Position numbers and translations under genes: made by a program. From Protula sp. h YS-2021 (Eukaryota > Annelida > Polychaeta > Sabellida > Serpulidae), in assembly GCA_949752745.1 (NCBI GenBank), contig OX457024.1:111404219-111468218 (forward strand): DNA of 64,000 nucleotides, in the 5' to 3' direction. Below the pieces are notes generated by a model. The model was given only the letters and a program-made list of their open reading frames with translations. It was not told where the DNA came from and searched no databases. Shown here piece by piece: positions 12,822 through 30,300 of the stretch; positions within the stretch are counted from its first letter, which is position 1; each line of letters opens with the position of its first letter.

Positions 12822-15800
12822 AGAGAGAGATTCAAACCTAAACTTGGCGACGATCTCTTCCTGGATGAGGCTAAAGCACATGGAGAGGATGGCCATGCCG
12901 AAGAGCATGTAGACGGCCGCACCCACCATCTTCCACTGATCCGCCGCGTTCTCGAACGCGGTCGATCCGGGCACGACGTCGCCGAAGCCGATCGTCGAGA
13001 TGGTGACGAAACAGAAGTAGGAGGCGGTCAGGGCGTTCCATTTCTCCCACACACCTTTAAGACACAAAAAAGGAGAAAAACACAATACGTCATTGTGCAA
13101 CGACACTGCCGGTGAAAAAAATCTCTCATGTACATCTGTGATGTCATCTATGACGTCATCTTCGAATAATATCTCCAGATTGAATATTAAACAGCTTCTT
13201 TCGATCTGTGTTCATTATTTCAAACGATGTATGCACGGTGCCTTTTGTCGTCTGACCCTTTGTCGTCTGACTTTTTGTCGTCTGACCTTTTGTCGGAACA
13301 TTAATGTATACATGGTGTCTTTTTATTGTTCATGCTTGCAGTCGTAAACCACGCGCTGAATCTTACTTGATTTTTCTCAGTTTAATACTTTTAATGAAGT
13401 TCTGTTTCCACTGACGACTTGTATATCAAGGCTTCCTGATTCAAAATAATAAAACATAAGTAGGGGGAAAAAGTGACTACTACATCACTTATTGGTAAAG
13501 CCTCTCTTACCAAACAAGAGCGCTCCGAAGAAGATGTAGACGCCTATGATTGCCATGGTGATGGTGAGGGGCACGCTGATTCGCTCCTCTTCCTCCTCCT
13601 CCTCCTCTTCGTCGTCATCGATCACGGTGGCTCCTCCTCCTACAGGAAAATACCACCGTTTCGGATGTAGTTTGTTTTGTTTTCCTCGTGCGGCTTGAAT
13701 AGGGGCTGGAGCTGGAGGGCGAGGGAGGGGGGCCCGGGGCTTGTGGGGGGGCATGGTTTCAGAGCCTCTAATTATTTGCTTGCCTCTTGTTATTCCAAGA
13801 GCTTATTTAAGGGGGCTGGACAAAAGAAGTTAAGGCGGTGTCACTCTATAACTTCCATAACTGTGATGTGTCTACTGCAACAGTGCTTGTGAAATATCCA
13901 ACGAAAATGAATGAAATTAGTGAACTTGAACCGCCCAGTACCATCGAGAGTTTTAGTGTCATGTTAACCGTCCGCACAAGTTGATTCACCGTATCATTAA
14001 GGGCGTGGGGTAGAGGGTTGGGTGTGGATAGGGCGGGGGTGGGGGGAAGTTAACAGTGAATGGCAGGACTCCAGTTACGGGGGATAAAAAATGCAATGGA
14101 ATCAATGACGAAAATAAAGGTCGGACACTTCACAGCTCTGTCAGCACAGAGAAACACCGGTCACTTCTAACTATTTTTCCTTATCTGTTTCCTTTATGTT
14201 TTAATCTTCACTGGTAACATGCAAATTTTCTCGACTGAGCACGCGTAGTCGAAACCGTGAACTGTTTTTTTTTTGGTTGAAACGTTTTATTGACGTTTAT
14301 AAAACCTTTGTGTTCTCGGATACCAAAATAAAACGTTTTTTGTAGAACCTTTTCGAAACGTTTCAGGGGGAACTATTTTTAGACCAAAATCAAACGTTTT
14401 GTACTGGAGCATTATGAAAAATCAATATTATTGGGTGTCGTGTATTGGAGCATCATGGGAAAACCATATGTACTGAATACCATTTTCAAATAAATTGGCA
14501 AATTTTAGACACTACTAAAGATGAAATATATAATTTTAGTATCAAATATTGACTTTTAGGTATAACTTATTTGATTTTAGTTATTATATTACTATATAAA
14601 AATGATATAGCAATATAATGAGGTCAACTTACGTGCTATCTATATCGCTAGCTAAGAATATTATTTGCCTCGATCAACTAATCCTAAGCAAATAACCACT
14701 ACGAAAGCAAAATGCATGGTTTTTTTTATTAAGCAAATAATTTTAAAAGCACCACTAAAAACAGAAAAATGTTAAAATCAATTGTTGGGGATCGCATAGA
14801 AACAAGATATTGGTAGCCAAATAGTTCATATTTAATCGGATGCGTGGTGGCGTAGAGGTAAGGTCGACGCGTAGGATGCCAGAGGTCCCAGGTTCAATCC
14901 CAGGTAAGTACGAATGTTTAGTTGCAGATTGGTGTCTTGTAGTGTTGTTTGAATGATCAATGGTCTTAAATGGACGTTACAAGTGATCATTTTTTTAATA
15001 ATCACAAAAAAGGGTTTCAGAATTTTATTGTCAAAACCCCGTCAAAATGGTTCGGAAAAGGTTTCATTTGAAACCTTCAAAAAACGTTCCCAAAAAACGT
15101 TTCTAGCATTTCATATATAACGAAAATAAAACGATTTTTGAAGGTTATTTAGGTTTCACAAAAAAACGTTTAGAAAACGTTTTCCAAACCAAATATGTTT
15201 ACCGGGTTATAAATAAATAACAATTATGTTTCATTTTGCAACTTCTTTGCTATATGACTTCGAGATGTAAATAACATATAAACAACGTGTAAATCTAAAT
15301 GAAATGCGAAGGATTGACCCTTGGAGCTTCCGTTTTCATGTCGTCTTTATGACGTCATTATGTTCAAACAGCACTGTCAACTTTGTATGAGAAAGCTTCG
15401 AGGAACATTGTATAGTGCAGAGTCGAACTTCGGAAATAGGATCAAGCCATTCCTATTTCCGTGGCCCCGCTCTTCGACACCTTGCAAGGATCGCTACATT
15501 TGCTGGTCCTAGTTTAGAGTGGTCTGTAATAAACTAAAATTGAACTGATGCCATATGAGAGCTGGTTCCCTGCTTGTTTTTTTTTTTTTTTTTTTTTTTT
15601 TTTTTGGCTGGAGGGGGGGGGGGTGACTTTATTCAGGGGTTCTAGTTATTTATTTGTGGCGTTAAATTACCTTTGTTATTTACAATTATTGTTAACAATG
15701 TACATGTGATTTATTTATAAACCACAAACATTTATATTTACTTCATTCGCCACAGCAATTTGGAGCAGCTTGCTGGATTGTGCATGGAGGAGGGGAGGGG

Positions 15801-18800
15801 GAGGGGGTGGATTGGGGGGGGGGCACCTCGCACGAGCACCCTTCAGCTACTGCTATTTATCGAGAGCATACAACGGACCTGCTGGCTGTTTGTCGTGATA
15901 TTGGAGTCGTTATTCACATGCCTGAATCCATGATTTTCTCTAAATAATATTTTCTCCACTTTTCACAAAAGACGAAAGAATACCATACAAGAAAGTTGGC
16001 AACTCACCCCCCCCCCCTCCCCCTTATAGATTCCTCAAGGTTGTTTTGGTTCGAAGACAAATCACCAAATTAATCAAGCTCTATACCGCGGCGAGGGGTG
16101 GGGGTGGAGAGGTGGGGTGGAGGTAGCAACACCCGCCCCCCTTTCGCCCCCTCACAAAACCATCACGGTTATTGTTCGTACCTCTCTGTGCCTGGCTGTA
16201 CTGTTCTTTCCAGGCCTCGGGGCTCTTGCGTCCCTTCTGCGACTGCTGCAGTGATTCCACCTTGTTTTTGTCCTTCCGGCGGCAACAGCCACAGCAGCAG
16301 ACCTGCAAACATGACAGCCAATCACAGCGCGCACTGTCAGTCACGTAATTTTTACTGTCCAATCGGGAATCAGAACCGTTTCTTGGGCAGAACCAGTATG
16401 GTTCATTCAACCAGTTAGATGTTGTGCTGTGTAAGAAGTGGTGTCATGTTAGATGTAGTGTCGTGTTAGATGTTTGTGTCGTGTTGTGCCACGTTAGATG
16501 TTGTGTCATGTTGATTCGTGTTAGATGTTGTGTCGTGTTGTGTGGTGGAGTTCTCGCTTCCAGAATGAAGCACAATTTCACTTGTCGATGCATACGATCA
16601 AGCTGTCGTACCGCCCATGGAGGGGGGGATGGGGGTGGGGGTGGGGTGGTGGCATCCATGCATGCACAGCAGTTGCAAATTATTTGACGAAATCATCCCC
16701 TTTTCCATGTAGAATTTGTGACATGAGCATTAACGGTAACATTAGGGTAAACAAAGTTCCAGGGAGCCCACCCTCCCCGTACCCCCCTCCCCCCACCCCC
16801 ACACACACTTACAAGACTCCCTCCCAAAAACGAATGCTGTGAAACACAAATTACAGTCGCTCTCGCCTAACCCCCACTCCCCCCTCCTCCTCCCCCCCCC
16901 CCACCCCCACAGATTAATTTAGTTAATGACAAAAAAAGTGCAACGTCACCTTGGTGTAGACGAATCTGAAGACGTCGGCGAGTACGTCACCGATGTTGGC
17001 GAGGCAGAGTAACATGAGCGGTATGCCGAGGACAGCATAGGCTATGCACACCAGCCGTCCCCACATCGTCTTCGGCGCGATGTTGCCATATCCTGTAGAC
17101 AACAGATGCATTACTAGCCTCGCCCCTCACCCTCTCGCCCTCCCTCCTAGGCTGCCTCACCGCCTCGCCCCCCCCTCGCCGCCTCGCCCCCACCCCTCAC
17201 ACCAGTCGTCCCCACATCGTCTTCGGCGCGATGTTGTCCTGTACACAACAAATATATTACCACCCTAGCCCCCTCGCCCCCTCGCCCCCCACAGGATTAC
17301 TTCATGTTTTAGGAGTGATCACAGATTTTCCTCATGTTTTAGAAGTGATCACAGGGCTACCTCATGTTTTAGGAATGTCCACAGAGTTACCTGATAGTTT
17401 AGGAGGAATAACAGAGTTACCTTATGTTTTTAGAGAGATCTCAGGGTTACCTCATGTCTTATGAGTGATGACAGAGTCATCTCATGTTTTAGGGTTATGT
17501 CATATTGTAGAAGTGATCTAAGATTTACCTTATGTTTTAGAAGTCATCACGGGGTTACCTCGTGTCTTAGGAGCGATCACAGAGTTACGTCATGTTTTAG
17601 GAATGACCACAGGGTTAGCTCATGTTTTCTATGTGATCAGAGGGTTACCTCATGTTTTATATGTGGTCACAACGCTACCTCATGTTTTAGAATTGATCAC
17701 ATTTGAAACATATGGTATCTACTATTCATGTACAACAGAAGCAATTACAGTGCTGTGAATGAATGTGGAATATTATGTTTGGTGCCCTGGTATACCACGG
17801 TAATAAGACGCATCCCGGCAAATTGTACTTTATTATGTTGTTCAGTCACTTGGGCAAACAAAAAAATACATACGTCTTACCATTTGGTCATTCTTTTGGC
17901 ACGAGTTTGAAATTGCTTGAAATTGTTTGAAATTGTTTCCGGTAAATAAAGAAAAAGCACAATGGCAGCTAAAAGTATTTTAAATTATGTATACTTTGTT
18001 TTTGTTTTTTTGGTTTTTGTCTTTTTTATCGCTTTCGCGACATTTCGAGACATCGCGACATTGTCACTGTTGGACGCACGGCACTCGCATGTATGAAAAA
18101 TGGCTTTTCCATGTCCGATAAAATATTGATGGATTTGCTGTCAGGTTCCTCCAGAGCTAAGCAATTATTTCTGCAGTCCATTGTTTCCTGTTTTGGGTTT
18201 TTTTTATTTTTTATCTCTATTTTGTTATTTTTTTTATTTTTGCTGTCAATATAGCTGCAGAGAAAGAATTCTCCATTGGCGACTTCAAAATAATCGACCA
18301 TCTTTGGATGAGGAGCACTTTTGGTCTTTGGATGAGGAGCACTTTTGGTCTTTGGATGAGGAGCACTTTTGGTCTTTGGATGAGGAGCACTTTTGGTCTT
18401 TGGATGAGGAGCACTTTTGGTCTTTGGATGAGGAGCACTTTTGGTCTTTGGATGAGGAGCACTTTTGGTCTTTGGATGAGGAGCACTTTTGGTCTTTGGA
18501 TGAGGAGCACTTTTGGTCTTTGGATGAGGAGCACTTTTGGTCTTTGGATGAGGAGCACTTTTGGTCTTTGGATGAGGAGCACTTTTGGTCTTTGGATGAG
18601 GAGCACTTTTGGTCTTTGGATGAGGAGCACTTTTGGTCTTTGGATGAGGAGCACTTTTGGTCTTTGGATGAGGAGCACTTTTGGTCTTTGGATGAGGAGC
18701 ACTTTTGGTCTTTGGATGAGGAGCACTTTTGGTCTTTGGATGAGGAGCACTTCTGGTCGTCCCGCTGGGATTCCCCTATAACAATTCCCCTACATTACGA

Positions 18801-20426
18801 CTACCTGTTTGACACCCCCGCTCCCCCCCCCCGCTCCCCCCGCCCCCGACCCCCCCCCCCTCCTGTTTGATTGGTCCAGTTCGTGGGCTTACTTTGGCTA
18901 TTCCCTTGATCAAACTCTTGTACGATAAATATAATCCAGAAGCCGTTTGTTTAGTTTGAGGTAATTAAGCGAGGAATTAGGACGGCCCTTTGGAAAACGG
19001 GGGCTAAAATCTCTCTGTTGACTACTCGCTACACTGACACAGACGGCAGTAAGTTTGCCTCATACTTGGGTCCGTTTTTGTTCAGTATTTTGTAGACAAA
19101 GGGAAGAATAGAACTAGAATCTAACCCCCCCCCCCCGGAATTGTTTCCCTTTTGTGGGGTGGTCCTATTTGTGAGATAGTTCTGTATGTGGTCACATTTG
19201 TGAGATGGTCGCATGTGTGGGTGGTTACATTTGTTGGGTGATCCTATTTGTGAGATGGTTACATTTTTGGTTGGTCCTATTTGTAGAGTGGTCCTATATG
19301 TGGGATGGTCGTCACTTGTGTGGGGCGGTTGTTATTTGTATGGTGGTCGCATTTATGGGACGGTCACATCTGTGGGGCGGCCCCATTTGTGGGATTGTAC
19401 TATTTGCGGGGTGGTTCTATTTGTGGTGCGGTCACATTTGTGGTGCGGTCACATTTGTGGGGCGATCCTATCCCGAGGTAACGCTGTACATGTGTCACGT
19501 TGTTACGCATGGATTGTGTTAGTTCACATATTTATTGTCACTTTCCAGCAAATATAATTCAGGGACCAGCGCTTACATGTCATTGACAAGGCTGATGTGG
19601 AATCAACTTACCTCACACAGGAGAGGGGGGAGGGGGGAGGGGGGAGGGGGAATAATCCAAGCAAATATTCACTATTTATTAACGTCGCTTTGGAGCATTA
19701 TTCATCGGTAATCGATCGTCTTTTCGACGCCAATGCCAGACACGTTTAAATATCACAAAAATATGCACATTATACTGAATTAACTAAAACACAATCTGAT
19801 AACTTTAAATTATTGAGAAAAACTATTTCCAAAAATTTAAATGTAAAATTTAAATATAATATAAATTTCAATCGTCAGCGTACAGCTGCTTGTACGTTTT
19901 TTTTTAGAAGCTTACCAATGGTGGTGATGACCGTGACGGAGAACAGTAAAGCTCCGGGAAACGACCACTGGTAAGCCGGGCCATCGTCCTTGCCATACTT
20001 GCTACAATTCCGGCCATCGTAGCCCAGATCCAGAACGACGGTGCGGAAATTCTGCAGGACTTTTTGGAATTCGACCACAGCCAGGCTGTAATCCTCATCA
20101 TTGCGGAAGCTAGCCGAGATATCCCATAATTTCTCCATCGTGTCGTTCTCTGCCGGGCTGTATTTCTCGTACGCCTTTTCGCATTCCATACGCTCGTTCG
20201 TTTCTTCCAGATGCTGGAAGATGAAGCCACCAGCGACGGAATACGCGATCACCATGCCGCAGAGGCCAATATGCGAGAACATGAACTTGAGCACTTTTTT
20301 ACAGCACTCCTTTGGGGCGGCGGATTTCTTCTCCTCATCCTCGTCCCGCACCTGGGCAGCAGAGCTTGGCTTCCGGTTATTATTCATGCTCCCCGTGCTT
20401 CCCTGGCCCTCCTTTTTTGCCCCCAT
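12117..20426 (-). CDS. Two-pore-domain (K2P) potassium channel, six exons
   Basis: Exons on the - strand: 20426-19916, 17092-16950, 16302-16182, 13639-13511, 13054-12838, 12327-12117. They total 1332 nt and 443 residues. All introns are GT-AG and all phases join cleanly. The protein has a short N-terminus, M1 (around [17 protein letters not shown]) and a long extracellular cap of ~90 residues with NDT and NCS sequons. P-loop 1 is TTIGYGN, formed across the exon 1/2 junction. M2 follows, then a Cys-rich and strongly acidic cytoplasmic loop (a run of nine Glu), M3, P-loop 2 (STIGFGD), M4 and a ~70-residue acidic/Pro-rich tail. K2P channels dimerise and carry background potassium current across the plasma membrane. 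The large cap and short tail suggest a TWIK-like invertebrate member; subfamily is not certain. Confidence 0.92.
12575..12832. repeat. (GA)n microsatellite in K2P intron 5
   Basis: Purine tract of AGG, GGA and GA repeats on the + strand, ending six bases before the exon-5 donor at 12837. On the transcribed strand it is a C/T tract just inside the intron. Ser/Leu-rich and Arg/Glu-rich frames here are artefacts. Confidence 0.9.
14262..15205. repeat. AACGTTT-rich dispersed-repeat block in K2P intron 3
   Basis: Two stretches, about 14275-14400 and 15005-15205, are full of AAACGTTT, AAACGTTC and related palindromic words with runs of T or A. They flank unrelated sequence that includes a tRNA-like core. 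The layout looks like a non-autonomous transposon, possibly with a SINE nested inside. I cannot name the family and see no clean terminal repeats. Confidence 0.4.
14840..14905 (+). repeat. tRNA-derived SINE-like core
   Basis: Contains an RNA polymerase III A box (TGGCGTAGAGG, 14848-14858) and B box (GGTTCAATCC, 14891-14900) at tRNA-like spacing. It is followed by unrelated sequence running to about 14998 (T run at 14991). I see no good acceptor-stem pairing, so a SINE head or tRNA pseudogene is likelier than a working tRNA. Confidence 0.5.
17290..17705. repeat. Degenerate ~30-bp repeats in K2P intron 1
   Basis: About 14 diverged copies of a unit like 'gttacctcatgttttaggag' plus 'tgatcacag'. 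It lies in the intron between exons 1 and 2 of the channel gene. Divergence between copies is high, so the array is old. Confidence 0.8.
18301..18757. repeat. 24-bp tandem repeat, 19 copies
   Basis: Nineteen almost identical copies of a 24-bp unit containing 'tttggatgaggagcactttt'. The period is a multiple of 3, so it stays open in several frames (SLDEEHFW on +, LLIQRPKV on -). It lies inside K2P intron 1 and has no separate gene support. Confidence 0.95.
19140..19470. repeat. Degenerate ~17-bp GT-rich repeats
   Basis: Irregular copies of 'ggtcctatttgtggg'-like words within K2P intron 1. Open frames rich in Trp, Val and Gly come from this composition. Confidence 0.7.
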
Positions 20427-25149
<4,723 letters not shown>

Positions 25150-27715
25150 AAGATTTCTTATCGACGGTTAGTTCTTGGGTGGGTGTGTGACCACTGGCTC
25201 GATGCCTTTACCGACGGTTAGTTATTGGGTGGGTGTGTGACCACTAGCTTGAGGCCTGTAACGACGGTCAGTACTTGGGTGGGTGTGTGACCACTGGCTC
25301 GAGGCCTTTTGTGACAGTTATTTCTGGGGTGGGTATGTGACCACTGGCTGGAGGCCCATAACGACGGTTAGTTCTTGGGTGGGTGTGTGACCACTGGCTC
25401 GAGGCCCATAACGACGGTTAGTTCTTGGGTGGGTGTGTGACCACTGGCTCGAGGCCTTTTAACGACGGTTAGTTCTTGGGTGGGTGTGTGACCACTGGCT
25501 CGAGGCCTTTAGCGACGGTTAGTTCTTGGGTGGATGTGTGACCACTGGCTCGAGGCCTTTAGCGACGGTTAGTTCTTGGGTGGGTGTGTGACCACTGGCT
25601 CGAGGCCTTTATCGACGGTAAGTTCTTGGGTGGATGTGTGACCACTGGCTCGAGGCCTTTACCGACGGTTAGTTCTTGGGTGGGTGTGTGACCACTGGCT
25701 CGAGGCCTTTAGCGACGGTTAGTTCTTGGGTGGGTGTGTGACCACTGGCTCGATGCCTTTACCGACGGTTAGTTATTGGGTGGATGTGTGACCACTGGCT
25801 CGAGGCCTATAGCGACGGTTAGTTCTTGGGTGGGTGTGTGACCACTGGCTCGAGGTCTTTATCGACGGTTTGTTCTTGGGTGGGTGTGTGACCACTGGCT
25901 CGAGGCCTTTTAACGACGGTTAGTTCTTGGGTGGGTGTGTGACCACTGGCTCGAGCCTTTTAACGACGGTTAGTTCTTGGGTGGGTGTGTGACCACTGGC
26001 TCGAGGCCTTTAGCGACGGTTAGTTCTTGGGTGGATGTGTGACCACTGGCTCGAGGCCTTTTAACGACGGTTAGTTCTAGGGTGTGTGTGTGACCACTGG
26101 CTCGAGCCTTTTAACGACGGTTAGTTCTTGGGTGGGTGTGTGACCACTGGCTCGAGGCCTTTAGCGACGGTTAGTTCTTGGGTGGATGTGTGACCACTGG
26201 CTCGAGGCCTTTATCGACGGTAAGTTCTTGGGTGGGTGTGTGACCACTGGCTCGATGCCTTTAGTGACGGTTAGTTCTTGGGTGGGTGTGTGACCACTGG
26301 CTCGAGGCCTTTAACGACAGTTAGTTCTTGGGTGGATGTGTGACCACTGACTCAAGGCCTTTACCGACGGTTAGTTCTTGGGTGGGTGTGTGACCATTGG
26401 CTCGAGTGCTTTAGCGACGGTTAGTTCTTGGGTGGGTGTGTGACCACTGGCTCGAGGCCTTTACCGACGGTTAGTTCTTGGGTGGGTGTGTGACCACTGG
26501 CTCGAGGCCTTTAGCAACGGTTAGGTCTTGGGTGGGTGTGTGACCACTGGCTCGAGGCCTTTATCGACGGTAAGTTCTTGGGTGGGTGTGTGACCACTGG
26601 CTCGATGCCTTTAGTGACGGTTAGTTCTTGGGTGGGTGTGTGACCACTGGCTCGATGCCTTTAGCAACGGTTAGGTCTTGGGTGGGTGTGTGACCACTGG
26701 CTCGAGGCCGTTAGCGACGGTTAGTTCTTAGGTGTGTGTGTGACCATTGGCTCGATGCCTTTAGCGACGGTTAGTTCTTGGGTGGGTGTGTGACCATTGG
26801 CTCGAGGCCTTTAGCGACGGTTAGTTCTTGGGTGGGTGTTTGACCATTGGCTCGAGGCCTTTAGCGACGGTTAGTTCTTGGGTGGGTGTGTGACCATTGG
26901 CTCGAGGCCTTTAGCGACGGTTAGTTCTTGGGTGGGTGTTTGACCATTGGCTCGAGGCCTTTAGCGACGGTTAGTTCTTGGGTGGGTGTGTGACCATTGG
27001 CTCGAGGCCTTTAGCGACGGTTAGTTCTTGGGTGGGTGTTTGACCATTGGCTCGAGGCCTTTAGCGACGGTTAGTTCTTGGGTGGGTGTGTGACCATTGG
27101 CTCGAGGCCTTTAGCGACGGTTAGTTCTTGGGTGGGTGTGTGACCATTGGCTCGAGGCCTTTAGCGACGGTTAGTTCTTGGGTGGGTGTTTGACCATTGG
27201 CTCGAGGCCTTTAGCGACGGTTAGTTCTTGGGTGGGTGTTTGACCATTGGCTCGAGGCCTTTAGCGACGGTTAGTTCTTGGGTGGGTGTGTGACCATTGG
27301 CTCGAGGCCTTTAGCGACGGTTAGTTCTTGGGTGGGTGTTTGACCATTGGCTCGAGGCCTTTAGCGACGGTTAGTTCTTGGGTGGGTGTGTGACCATTGG
27401 CTCGAGGCCTTTAGCGACGGTTAGTTCTTGGGTGGGTGTTTGACCATTGGCTCGAGGCCTTTAGCGACGGTTAGTTCTTGGGTGGGTGTGTGACCATTGG
27501 CTCGAGGCCTTTAGCGACGGTTAGTTCTTGGGTGGGTGTGTGACCATTGGCTCGAGGCCTTTAGCGACGGTTAGTTCTTGGGTGGGTGTTTGACCATTGG
27601 CTCGAGGCCTTTAGCGACGGTTAGTTCTTGGGTGGGTGTTTGACCATTGGCTCGAGGCCTTTAGCGACGGTTAGTTCTTGGGTGGGTGTGTGACTAGACA
27701 TTGGCTGTTATTGTT
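25150..27715. repeat. 50-bp satellite array, ~51 copies
   Basis: Head-to-tail copies of a 50-bp unit containing 'gcgacggttagttcttgggt', 'gggtgtgtgacca' and 'ggctcgaggcct'. The left half carries many variants. From about 26770 the copies are nearly identical apart from one G/T site ('ggtgggtgtg' or 'ggtgggtgtt'). That site follows an 8-unit pattern, giving a 400-bp higher-order period. No gene lies in it. Confidence 0.95.
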
Positions 27716-28137
27716 CTGATAACTACCCCATGACATTCACATTGTGCTTATGTTCCTATTATTTTTATTGTTGATATAAAATAATGAAATATTAATATAT
27801 AAAATAACTGTGTGACATAATAATATAAAATAATGATGTAAAAATGATATAAAATAATGAACTTTTAAAAGTATTTTTTAAATATTAAAATAAAGGTAAT
27901 TTTTTTACCGATCAATAATGTTTCATCTTGACTGGAAAGCAATCAACGCCTGCTAATTCTTTCATTTTTTTATATAACTGATTAATATATGTAATGTCAA
28001 CAATGGTTTTTATTGGTATCAAAAACAATTTTTGATACAAAAATTTGGGAGGTTTTTTCATGAGAGCCGGAAAAAGTGAACTTTTGATATAACAGAAATG
28101 TTTTTGTTGACAAATAATAAATAAATAAATAAATAGC

Positions 28138-28255
28138 CCCTGATTTATTTCAGCCTGTGATCGATATCGATTATTTCAGCCTGTGATCGATATCGATTAT
28201 TTCAGCCTGTGATCGATATCGATTATTTCAGCCTGTGATCGATATCGATTATTTG
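28138..28255. repeat. 28-bp repeats with an ATCGATATCGAT palindrome
   Basis: Four copies of 'tttcagcctgtg' followed by the self-complementary ATCGATATCGAT. The flanks 27716-28137 and 28256-29277 hold no recognised gene. Confidence 0.9.
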
Positions 28256-29277
28256 AGTTATTGTTACCGATTACTGTTATCTGATATTCAAAATTGTCAG
28301 AAGTGTCATAGTTCTTAATTCTAATTCTGAACATATATAATATTTTAACCAGTGTGTTTATAAACCACTTACCGACCCGTTCTCTGTACTACTATCCCTT
28401 TCTCACCTTCTGTCCAAAATTCACGAGTCCGTTTCTAAAAGCAATATTTAACTGCTGCTAAAAAAATAATTCCTTGGCTGTGGTCTTAATTACACTGAGT
28501 GAATGTTAGAAAAGGGGGAGTTTGCGGTTCCAGCAATATGCAGTATGGATTTTTTTGGCATAGTTTCCTGATAAACTCTAATACAGCAGGTTATGTTCAA
28601 TAGCTCTGCAATCCTACTTCTCTCATAAATTATGCAGTTCAGGGCTGCATTCACTTTTCTTACAAAATGAATCGAACATTTTAAATTGACACCAATTATA
28701 GTGAGGGTCTCCAGCATCATCGAATCATAAAGGCTCTTTTTTTTTGGATTTTATTTTTCAAATTAGCGGTACTTTTATAACAAGAGCGAATGAGAATAGG
28801 ACCGCACAAAAGTGGCTTAATTTAGATTTAGTTGTCATCAGAAGTGGTCTTGTTAGCTTAAAAAACAATACACGCGTACACAAACATACATACATACACA
28901 CACATACACGCATATGTACACACAAAAACACACATACGTGCATGCGTAGAAAGGAATTATAAACACTTCACTTACTTTTTAAATGAAGTGTCCATTTTGC
29001 TTTACATCAATATGGTTACAGAAAATTCGGTTCGAAAAAAACCCCCGAAATCTATATAAAAAACAACCCTACATTACAGTGTTAGTCCACTGTATATTTC
29101 TTTTCACAACGCAAAGTCAAGTCGCATTTTTAATGTCAAACAGCTGGAATTGTAGGGTTAAAAGCGTTTACAACGGCCAACAACAAAAGATATAGACAGG
29201 ATGCAATTTGAGGCCATATGAAATCAGTCCTCAAATTAAAACCAGTTTACATAGTGTGTTATAGTGGAGCTTGGAAA

Positions 29278-29812
<535 letters not shown>

Positions 29813-29924
29813 CGTTCTACTAGAAGCATTCTATTTTATTGAGAAATGCAGATAAACACTTGAAATAAAATGTTTTGAAAAGCAGTAGAGCCCAGAAAAT
29901 GAGGCAGCCAATGAGATTAAAGTA

Positions 29925-30300
29925 GTCTTATGTCCTGGTTGGTCTTATGTCCTGGTTGGTCTTATGTCCTGTTCGGTCTTATTTCATGGTTGGGTTTATG
30001 TCACGGTTGGTCTATATCCTGGTTGGTCTTATGCCCTGGTTGATCTTCTGTCCTGGTTGGTCTTATGTCATGGTTGGTCCTATATCATGGTTGATTTTAT
30101 AGCCTGGTTGGTATTATGTTCTGGTTGGTCTTATGTCCTTCCCAACCCCCCATCTCAACAACCGCCCCCGTTTCAACCCCCAATCCCAACCCCGCTCCCA
30201 ACCCCAGCTCCATGCCCTATCCCAACCCCCCCCCCCCATCCCAACCCCATCCCATTCCCTTCCTCCATCCCAACTCCCATCCCAAAACACCCTCTCTGCC
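29925..30300. repeat. ~17-bp 'ggtcttatgtcctggtt' repeats, then C-rich repeats
   Basis: About 11 diverged copies of a 17-bp unit to 30135, followed by CCCAACCCC-type repeats to about 30300. The following 30301-31480 shows no supported gene. Confidence 0.8.

Noticed and set aside
12513..13115. 200-codon Glu/Arg-rich frame
   Set aside because: GA microsatellite plus the antisense of K2P exon 5.
14840..14905. Functional tRNA gene
   Set aside because: A and B boxes are present but I cannot fold a convincing acceptor stem, and it lies within a repeat block; SINE head is likelier.
18181..18870. 229-codon + strand frame made of SLDEEHFW repeats
   Set aside because: It is a 24-bp tandem repeat inside a K2P intron; the period keeps several frames open on both strands and nothing else supports a gene.
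25150..27715. CRISPR-like regular array
   Set aside because: Units are contiguous 50-bp copies without unique spacers, in an animal genome; it is satellite DNA.
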